A stretch of 64,000 nucleotides of DNA from Gemmatimonadota bacterium. Lineage in GTDB: Bacteria > Gemmatimonadota > Gemmatimonadetes > Gemmatimonadales > GWC2-71-9. The translations under genes were made by a program, and so were the position numbers. The notes under the pieces are model-generated. The model had not been told where the DNA came from. It made no database searches and saw nothing but the letters and a program-made list of their open reading frames with translations. The stretch lies in the NCBI GenBank assembly GCA_016713785.1, contig JADJOM010000003.1, positions 1,817,501-1,881,500 of the forward strand, written 5' to 3'. Numbering within the stretch: the first letter of the stretch is position 1; every line of letters begins with the position of its first letter. Positions 58,821-64,000 of the stretch are shown piece by piece.

Positions 58821-59741
58821 TCAGCCCGCGGCGGGCGCGGGGGCCGGGGCGAAGGCCCGGATCCGCTCGGCGCCGTCGGCGGCCTGCAGCTGGCGGAGGG
58901 CCGAGGTGGCCTGCAGCAGCATCTCCACCGCGTCGACCCTGGACTCGGCGAAGTTCGGAACGGCGCAGTAACCGGCCCGCAGCGGGAGCCGGCCTGCGCC
59001 GTTCGCGTTGGCGGGGGCCAGCAGCGCCTCCAGGCGCTCGAACATCCGCACGGCGCCGATCGATGGAGTATCCGGGGCCACGACGGCGAACTCGCCGTCG
59101 CCGAGGCGGCCGAACGCGTCCGACGAGCGGCCCTGGGCGCGCAGGACCTGCCCGATGCGCTCGAGCGCCTGGTCCTCGACCTGCGCGTCGCCGGCTTCGG
59201 GGGCGAACACCATGCAGGCCAGCGGCTGGTGCCGACGGGAGACCTCCGCCCCGATCTCGCGCGCCCGGCGGGAGAGGCCGCGCATGTTGTAGAGGCCGGT
59301 GAGCTGGTCGAGGAAGCTCTCCTCGCGCAGGCGGTCGGACTCGAGCTTCGAGGCGAGGAAGGTGGCGAGCTTGAGGAGCAGACTCTCACCGTCGAGCGGC
59401 TGGCCGAGAAACTCCCAGGCGCCGGCGCGGTAGGCGTCGAGCCGCTGGGCGCGGCCCGAGGGGCCTGCGGTGGTGATGATGATCGGCGTGGTGGCGTTGA
59501 AGCGCGGATCGGCGCGCAGTTGCCGACAGACCTCGAAGCCGTGGAGGTCCGGCATCTGGGCATCGAGGATGACCAGGTCGGGTCGGGCACTCCGGGCGCG
59601 ATCGAGCGCCTGCTGCCCCGTGTAGGCCCGGAGCACCGCGTAGCCGTTGGGCGCAAGGATGCTCTCCAGCGACCGGGCAGACCACTCCTGGTCGTTGGCG
59701 ATCAGGACCAGCGGGGGTGACGACATCACGGGTTCGGTCAT
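58821..59741 (-). CDS. Response regulator with degenerate receiver and degenerate GGDEF domain
   Basis: The 306 aa protein has a CheY-like domain (LVLIANDQEWSARSLESIL, Asp60 in LVILDAQMPD) in which one acidic-pocket residue is Asn and the conserved Lys is Gln114 (FLGQPLD). The output domain keeps the GGDEF-family start DQLTGLYNMRG, but the active-site loop reads GRLGDGEFAVV (residues 211-221), GDGEF instead of GGDEF. It is probably not a normal diguanylate cyclase; it could bind GTP or act as an effector. It is convergent with the tyrosine kinase gene (10 nt gap, hairpin GCGGGC-N4-GCCCGC at 58814-58829). Confidence 0.87.
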   Translation of the reverse strand: MTEPVMSSPPLVLIANDQEWSARSLESILAPNGYAVLRAYTGQQALDRARSARPDLVILDAQMPDLHGFEVCRQLRADPRFNATTPIIITTAGPSGRAQRLDAYRAGAWEFLGQPLDGESLLLKLATFLASKLESDRLREESFLDQLTGLYNMRGLSRRAREIGAEVSRRHQPLACMVFAPEAGDAQVEDQALERIGQVLRAQGRSSDAFGRLGDGEFAVVAPDTPSIGAVRMFERLEALLAPANANGAGRLPLRAGYCAVPNFAESRVDAVEMLLQATSALRQLQAADGAERIRAFAPAPAPAAG

Positions 59742-59889
59742 GATCCCTCGGGAGCCAACCGCCGCGTGCCGCCGCCCAGCGAGCGGGGCGGCACTGCGGG
59801 GATCCCAGGTTGCTGGAGATGGGAGTGCGGCGGACGACCCAGGACGGCTCGGCGGGAGCTGACGGGGGCCAACGCGCACTGACAATGGT

Positions 59890-59918
59890 AGGATACGCAC
59901 GGGTGCCGCGCGGGGCAA
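59890..59918 (-). promoter_or_regulatory. Sigma-70 promoter for the degenerate GGDEF gene
   Basis: On the minus strand TTGCCC (59913-59918), a 17-bp spacer and TATCCT (59890-59895). The transcript would have a leader of about 140 nt before the ATG at 59741. Confidence 0.5.
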
Positions 59919-60148
59919 TACGAAATGCGGCGCGAGAGTGCGAATTGCTCGCATGCCGTGCCTGTCGACCCAGCCGCGCCCGATACGGCCGAGGTACGCG
60001 GAACGGGACTCTGTGACGCGGCGCGTGGCGCGGACGCATCGGACGGTGTAGGCTTGTGTCCACAGCGTGGAGCGCCACACTTTCCCAAGTCTTTCAAGCA
60101 CAGGCAGTTGGCCAGCGCCTCCAGGCCGGACCGCGGCCGTTCAACCTA

Positions 60149-60161
60149 GCACACGGTGTGC
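60149..60161. promoter_or_regulatory. Palindrome GCACAC-G-GTGTGC before the export gene
   Basis: A perfect 6-bp inverted repeat around one base, 19 nt upstream of the export-protein ATG. It is a candidate operator or translational-control site. Confidence 0.4.
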
Positions 60162-60180
60162 ACCGAGAGATCCGAGACCT

Positions 60181-61014
60181 ATGACCTTCGTCTGTTCCCT
60201 TCCGTTGTCGGTTGCCCGCCGGTGGTCGGTATGGGCCTTGCTCGTGGCCGCGGTGTTCGCCGGCCCGTCGACGCTCCGGGCCCAGGACGAGGCCGATCCG
60301 GGCACCTCCGGGCGCCGGCCGGTAGTCACCCGGGCCCAGCTGCAGCAGTCACTGGAGGCGGCGGAGGCGCTGGCCAACTCCGATGCGTACAGCGCCAGCT
60401 TCCGGGAGGCCAAGCGGGACGAGGCGGCGCTGATCCGGGAACGGCTGCTGGAGGGCGACTTTTATGTCGGCGACCAGATCAACATCACAATGATCGGCGA
60501 CAGCGGCACCACCGGCATCAAGGCGATTGGCCCCGGCCGGGTGCTGACCCTGCCCGGCCTGCCGGACATCCCCATGCGTGGCGTGCTGCGTTCGGAGCTG
60601 GAGGCGTACCTGACCGAGCAGGTGGGGCGCTACGTGCGGGAGCCGCAGATCAAGGCGCGGCCGACCATCCGGCTCACGTTCATGGGCGGCGTGGGCAAGG
60701 CGGGCTTCTACCAGATGGATGCCGACATCATGCTGAGCGACGCGCTCATGCAGGCCGGCGGGATCGGCAACCAGACGGAGCTCAAGGACTCGAAGATCCT
60801 GCGGGGCGAGGACCAGATCATGGACGGCGAGGCCTTCAACAAGGCCGTCACGGACGGCGTCACCCTGGACCAGCTGAACCTGCGGGCGGGGGATGTGGTG
60901 GAGGTGGGCATCAAGCAGCCCAGCGACTGGTACACGACGCTGCGGACGATCGCGGTGATTCCCGCCCTGATCATCAGCACGTACGGCATCGGCAAACTGT
61001 TCGGCATCTTCTAG
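60181..61014 (+). CDS. Wza-like polysaccharide export protein
   Basis: The 277 aa protein has a signal peptide (membrane segment SVWALLVAAVFAGPSTLRAQ, not lipidated), then a Poly_export domain (FYVGDQINITMIGDSGTTGI to RPTIRLTFMGGVGKAGFYQM) and a SLBB-like region (DALMQAGGIGNQTELKDSKI to LNLRAGDVVEVG). A hydrophobic stretch ends the protein (IAVIPALIISTYGIGKLFGIF region). It is shorter than E. coli Wza and lacks its outer-membrane lipobox, so it may form only part of the export channel. The ATG at 60181 begins the signal peptide. Confidence 0.87.
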   Translation: MTFVCSLPLSVARRWSVWALLVAAVFAGPSTLRAQDEADPGTSGRRPVVTRAQLQQSLEAAEALANSDAYSASFREAKRDEAALIRERLLEGDFYVGDQINITMIGDSGTTGIKAIGPGRVLTLPGLPDIPMRGVLRSELEAYLTEQVGRYVREPQIKARPTIRLTFMGGVGKAGFYQMDADIMLSDALMQAGGIGNQTELKDSKILRGEDQIMDGEAFNKAVTDGVTLDQLNLRAGDVVEVGIKQPSDWYTTLRTIAVIPALIISTYGIGKLFGIF

Positions 61015-61046
61015 GCGTGCAGCAGACCCAGGCAGCGGACCGCACC

Positions 61047-61793
61047 ATGGCGACCGGTAGCACCTCGCGCACGGCCCGAGTGACCCCGCGAGAGCGCTGG
61101 CTCAAGCTGGTGGAGGAAGTGGAGGATCCGATCGTCCCCCAGACCCGATCGGAGGCGCTGTCGCGCGCGCTGAACTTCGGCCTCGCGCTGCTGGCCATCA
61201 TTTTGATCGCCCCCCTGCTCCTGCTGATCGCGGTCGCGGTCAAGCTGACCAGTCGCGGCCCGGTGTTCTATACCCAGACCCGGATCGGGCTCGACCGCCG
61301 GTGGAACCGCGCCCCGCCACCTGATGGCGAGACCCTGCGTTCGCACGACCTCGGCGGCCAGGTCTTCACCATCTACAAGTTCCGCACGATGTGCGTGAAC
61401 GCCGAGCACCTCTCCGGCGCGGTGTGGGCCGCCAAGGAAGACCCGCGGGTGACCCCGGTCGGCAAGTTCCTGCGGCAGTACCGGCTGGACGAACTGCCCC
61501 AGCTCTTCAACGTGCTGGCCGGCGACATGAACATCGTCGGGCCCCGGCCGGAGCGGCCCAGCATCTTCGCACAGCTGCGCAAGAACATCCGCGGCTACGA
61601 GGCGCGCCAGCGGGTCAAGCCGGGGATCACCGGCCTGGCCCAGGTCAACCAGCAGTACGACCAGTGCCTGGACGACGTCCGGAACAAGCTCGACTACGAC
61701 CTGCAGTACCTGAAGCGGCAGAGCCTGTGGCAGGACATCCTCATCATGCTCAAGACGGTCCCGGTGATCCTCTTCCGTCGGGGTGGGTGGTAA
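61047..61793 (+). CDS. Bacterial sugar transferase (undecaprenyl-phosphate, initiating)
   Basis: The 248 aa protein has one N-terminal membrane hairpin (LALLAIILIAPLLLLIAVAV) and the conserved C-terminal catalytic region: KLTSRGPVFYTQTRIGLD, FTIYKFRTMCVNAEHL, GKFLRQYRLDELPQLFNVL, DMNIVGPRPERPS and VKPGITGLAQVNQQYD. It transfers a sugar-1-phosphate to undecaprenyl phosphate, starting repeat-unit assembly. It lacks the large N-terminal domain of PglB/WbaP-type enzymes. ATG 61047 is chosen; GTG 61017 would fuse it closer to the export gene. Confidence 0.92.
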   Translation: MATGSTSRTARVTPRERWLKLVEEVEDPIVPQTRSEALSRALNFGLALLAIILIAPLLLLIAVAVKLTSRGPVFYTQTRIGLDRRWNRAPPPDGETLRSHDLGGQVFTIYKFRTMCVNAEHLSGAVWAAKEDPRVTPVGKFLRQYRLDELPQLFNVLAGDMNIVGPRPERPSIFAQLRKNIRGYEARQRVKPGITGLAQVNQQYDQCLDDVRNKLDYDLQYLKRQSLWQDILIMLKTVPVILFRRGGW

Positions 61794-61799
61794 CACCGG

Positions 61800-62699
61800 G
61801 TGGCTGCCACGCTCCCAGCTGACCGCCCTCCCGCCCTGGTGCGGGACCCTCTCCGTCTCGCCCCGCTCGTCCTCACCGCCGTCCTCTTCCTGCTGCTCTT
61901 CCGGCAGCCGTTCCAGCTGCTGCTGCGCGACTGGTGGAACGACCCGGACGCGGGGCACGGCCTGCTCCTCGCGCCACTGGCGGCCTGGCTCGCGTGGCGG
62001 CGCGGCCTGGTGTCCGCCGCGCCCGAGCGCCTCCTGGGATTGCTGCTCCTGGTGACGGCGGTGGCGATCCGCTACCTCTCCGGTCTGGCCGCCGAGCTGT
62101 TCACCATGCGCGGATCCATGCTGCTGGCGGCCGTGGCCCTGGTGCTGTTCTTTCGCGGCATCCGGCAGGCGCTGCACTGGTGGCTGCCGATCCTGCTGCT
62201 GGCGCTCTCGATCCCGATCCCCGACGTGCTTACCACCTCGCTGGCGCTGCCGCTGCAGCTCCGTGCGTCCCGCTGGGGGGCCGCGATGCTCGCGGTCCGC
62301 CATGTGCCGGTGGAACTGTCCGGGAACATCATCCGGCTGCTTGACCCCGCCGGCCAGCCCCTGCGGGACCTGTTCGTCACCGAGGCCTGCAGCGGACTCC
62401 GATCGCTGACGGCACTCCTGTCCCTCGGCGTCCTGGTGGGGGGGCTGTGGCTGCGGCACCCGCTCAGCCGGTTGCTCCTGGTGGCACTGGCCATCCCCGT
62501 GGCGATGGTCGTGAACGCGGTGCGGGTGTTCCTGACCGGGTACCTCGTCTACTGGGTGGACCCCAAGCTCGGGGAGGGGTTCATGCACCTCAGCGAGGGA
62601 TGGCTGATGTTCGTGATGGCCTTCCTGATTCTGGGCGCCTTCACCTGGGCAGTGGCCTGGGTGGAGCACCGGCGTGCGGGGGCCCCCGCCGATGCCTGA
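61800..62699 (+). CDS. Exosortase (XrtA-like transpeptidase)
   Basis: The 299 aa polytopic protein has the exosortase catalytic triad: Cys near residue 196 in VTEACSGLRSLTALLSL, Arg near 241 in NAVRVFLTG, and His near 262 in GFMHLSEGWLMF. Exosortases recognise PEP-CTERM-type tails and cleave/transfer proteins during surface attachment, coupled to exopolysaccharide synthesis. It starts with GTG at 61800, 6 nt after the sugar transferase. No protein in this window has a PEP-CTERM tail, so targets lie elsewhere. Confidence 0.92.
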   Translation: MAATLPADRPPALVRDPLRLAPLVLTAVLFLLLFRQPFQLLLRDWWNDPDAGHGLLLAPLAAWLAWRRGLVSAAPERLLGLLLLVTAVAIRYLSGLAAELFTMRGSMLLAAVALVLFFRGIRQALHWWLPILLLALSIPIPDVLTTSLALPLQLRASRWGAAMLAVRHVPVELSGNIIRLLDPAGQPLRDLFVTEACSGLRSLTALLSLGVLVGGLWLRHPLSRLLLVALAIPVAMVVNAVRVFLTGYLVYWVDPKLGEGFMHLSEGWLMFVMAFLILGAFTWAVAWVEHRRAGAPADA

Positions 62700-63327
62700 C
62701 TGGACGCGCTGGCTGCCGAGCGGCGTGCTCGCCCTGGGGTGCATCTTCACGCTCGCGGTGGACCGCCAGCACCCCATGCCGATGGTCCGGCCCCTCGACC
62801 AGATCGCGGACACGCTCGCCGGGCGGGCCGGCCTGCGCGGCACGCTGCCGGAGGACCAGCTCGCGGTGGCGGGCGTGTCCACCTACCTGATGCGACGCTT
62901 CGAGGGGGCGGTGGCGCCGTTCGAGATCTACGTCGGGTACTACGAGCAGCAGACCCAGGGCCGCACCATCCACTCCCCCAAGAACTGCCTCCCCGGCTCC
63001 GGGTGGGAGGCACTGCAGCAGACCACGACGAGCGTCCCGACCTCGGCCGGGGCGTGGATGGTCAATCGGTACCTGCTCCAGCGCAAGGACCAGCGCGCCC
63101 TGGTGTTCTACTGGTACCAGGGCCGGGGCCGCGTGGCGGCCAATGAGTACCGGGTCAAGTGGGAGCTGCTGCGTGACGCCGCGCTGCTGGGCCGCTCGGA
63201 GGAAGCGCTGGTGCGCATCGTGGTCTGGCTAAATCCGGAGACCCCGGAGGACGTGGCGGCCGCGTGGGCCACGCGCGCCGCCACGGACCTGATTCCCGAG
63301 GTCTTTGCGGCGCTCCCCCCGCGCTGA
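62692..63327 (+). CDS. EpsI-family exosortase-associated protein
   Basis: The 211 aa protein has an N-terminal membrane anchor (LPSGVLALGCIFTLAVDRQH) and the EpsI/DUF3485 domain: FEIYVGYYEQQTQGRTIHSP, KNCLPGSGWEALQQ, LVFYWYQGRGRVAANEYRVK. In many genomes this domain is fused to the exosortase; here it is a separate gene overlapping the exosortase stop by 8 nt. It probably assists polysaccharide polymerisation or exosortase function. Confidence 0.9.
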   Translation: MPDWTRWLPSGVLALGCIFTLAVDRQHPMPMVRPLDQIADTLAGRAGLRGTLPEDQLAVAGVSTYLMRRFEGAVAPFEIYVGYYEQQTQGRTIHSPKNCLPGSGWEALQQTTTSVPTSAGAWMVNRYLLQRKDQRALVFYWYQGRGRVAANEYRVKWELLRDAALLGRSEEALVRIVVWLNPETPEDVAAAWATRAATDLIPEVFAALPPR

Positions 63328-63345
63328 CCGGCGCCCGGCGCGGGA

Positions 63346-64000
63346 CTACACCGGGCGGCGGGTCGGTTCCCAGATCGGATTCAGCTCGCCGCGGAGCGCC
63401 TTGCTCCACGCCAGGAACCCCGCCAGGTGCGTGGTGAGCACGAAACCGCACAGCGACACCAGGCGGGGCAGACGCCGCCCCTCGGGCGCCCGCAGCGCCA
63501 CGGCGCCGAGCCCCGCGCCCGCCAGGATGAGCGCCAGCATCACCCGGGCCGCCACATGGTCCACCGCCAGCAGCGCCACCGCCACCACCGCGACCGGGGC
63601 CGCCAGGAACACGAGCCAGCGGACGAGCTTGTGGGACCAGAGCATCCACGCGAAGCGGCCATAGCGGAACGGATTGAGCAGGTGGCGCTTGAACCAGAGG
63701 GTCTCGAGACCGCGGGCCATGGTGCGGACCTTCCGCCGGAACTCGCGCTGCAGCGAGGAGGTGCGGGGGACCAGGCAGACCGCCTCATCCACGGACACCG
63801 CCCGAAGGCCGTGCTCCCGGGCCGTCAGGGCCGAGGCGAAATCGCGCGAGAGCGCGGCCGGCACCAGCGTCTCGTGCAACTCCAGCCGGATGGCGTAGAA
63901 GCAGCCGCTGGCGCCCACGATGGACCCGATCCGCGTTTCGAGCGAGCGGACCCACATCTCGTAGCCCACGTAGCCGGATTCCCCCTCATTGGCCTCGATG
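63346..64000 (-). CDS. Family 2 glycosyltransferase, C-terminal part (5' end beyond window)
   Basis: The 218 readable codons are open to the right edge. They show the end of a GT-A catalytic core (EANEGESGYVGYEMWV, GSIVGASGCFYAIRLELHE, SVDEAVCLVPRTSSLQREF with a QxxRRx-like segment REFRRKVRTMARGLETLW) followed by membrane helices (LVRWLVFLAAPVAVVAVALL and others). This is typical of polymerising membrane GT2 enzymes of exopolysaccharide loci. It is convergent with the EpsI gene, 18 nt apart. Confidence 0.85.
   Translation of the reverse strand, partial: IEANEGESGYVGYEMWVRSLETRIGSIVGASGCFYAIRLELHETLVPAALSRDFASALTAREHGLRAVSVDEAVCLVPRTSSLQREFRRKVRTMARGLETLWFKRHLLNPFRYGRFAWMLWSHKLVRWLVFLAAPVAVVAVALLAVDHVAARVMLALILAGAGLGAVALRAPEGRRLPRLVSLCGFVLTTHLAGFLAWSKALRGELNPIWEPTRRPV

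Larger units (their letters stand above)
59742..60180. other. 439-bp divergent intergenic region
   Basis: No coding sequence is convincing here. It holds the minus promoter at 59890-59918, scattered AT-richer words (TTCAAG, CACTTTCCC near 60080) and a perfect palindrome at 60149-60161. I could not identify a clear plus-strand promoter or a sigma-54 GG-N10-GC element for the export gene. Confidence 0.5.

Noticed and set aside
60060..60180. Sigma-54 promoter for the export gene
   Set aside because: I checked for GG-N10-GC with TGGCAC/TTGCA character and found no acceptable match.

Overview
The window is 64 kb of very GC-rich, densely coded bacterial chromosome. I recognise about 56 protein genes. 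I see no rRNA, tRNA, CRISPR array, insertion sequence or phage gene. Gene content and style fit a member of the Gemmatimonadota (inference only, no marker gene was compared): short translationally coupled operons with ATGA/GTGA overlaps, many GTG/TTG starts, signal peptides on unusual proteins, a NAD-linked molybdenum formate dehydrogenase, and an exosortase/exopolysaccharide locus.

Layout. (1) 1-14.7 kb is a sugar and amine catabolism island. A minus-strand operon encodes a solute-binding lipoprotein, a GHMP sugar kinase, a heparinase-like lyase with an added C-terminal sugar-binding-like domain, and a class III aminotransferase. It diverges from two Dpp/Opp-type permeases and a glycerophosphodiesterase. 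A secreted RidA protein, a PLP decarboxylase, a GH38 alpha-mannosidase and a Rieske oxygenase follow. (2) 14.8-23.1 kb is one long minus-strand operon: membrane protein, DUF4129, DUF4350, MoxR ATPase, M1 peptidase, DUF58, secreted caspase-like protein. It diverges from a fused RDD-SpoIIM membrane protein. (3) 25-34 kb holds housekeeping genes: a DHp-only mini-protein, an M50 protease, rho with a clear promoter, ruvX, mltG, thiE, aroH, rlmI-like, an unknown gene and a LysR regulator. (4) 33.7-40.5 kb holds formate dehydrogenase: fdhD divergent from mobB-fdsGBAD, with LysR-type boxes between them and a very strong terminator after fdsD. (5) 40.6-46.7 kb holds a UbiD decarboxylase, an unknown protein, and an operon of UbiA prenyltransferase, phytoene-synthase-like protein, SDR and alpha/beta hydrolase; the last three have lost canonical active-site residues. 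(6) 46.8-49.9 kb holds tdh-kbl for threonine to glycine, then a small beta-barrel protein. (7) 49.9-52.1 kb holds a 3-methyladenine glycosylase and a NYN/OST-HTH protein. (8) 52.3-64 kb is the exopolysaccharide/exosortase locus: wecB, histidine kinase and sigma-54 activator on the minus strand, divergent from a Wzc-type tyrosine kinase; then a degenerate receiver-GGDEF protein, Wza-like export protein, sugar transferase, exosortase, EpsI protein and a glycosyltransferase cut by the window edge.

How they work together. The clearest system is region 8. The 56.0-56.4 kb intergenic region holds a near-consensus sigma-54 promoter (TGGCAC-N5-ATGCA) facing the activator operon, a weaker GG-N10-GC element facing the tyrosine kinase gene, and two overlapping GTTGC palindromes between them. 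This suggests a self-regulated sigma-54 circuit controlling envelope polysaccharide, comparable to PrsK/PrsR regulation of PEP-CTERM/exosortase systems. Region 5 is the best candidate for an uncharacterised pathway: prenyl-transfer and terpenoid-fold proteins with altered catalytic residues, translationally linked. Several genes also have -10-like boxes (TAGATT, TACGCT) only 5-11 nt before the start codon, suggesting leaderless or near-leaderless mRNAs.
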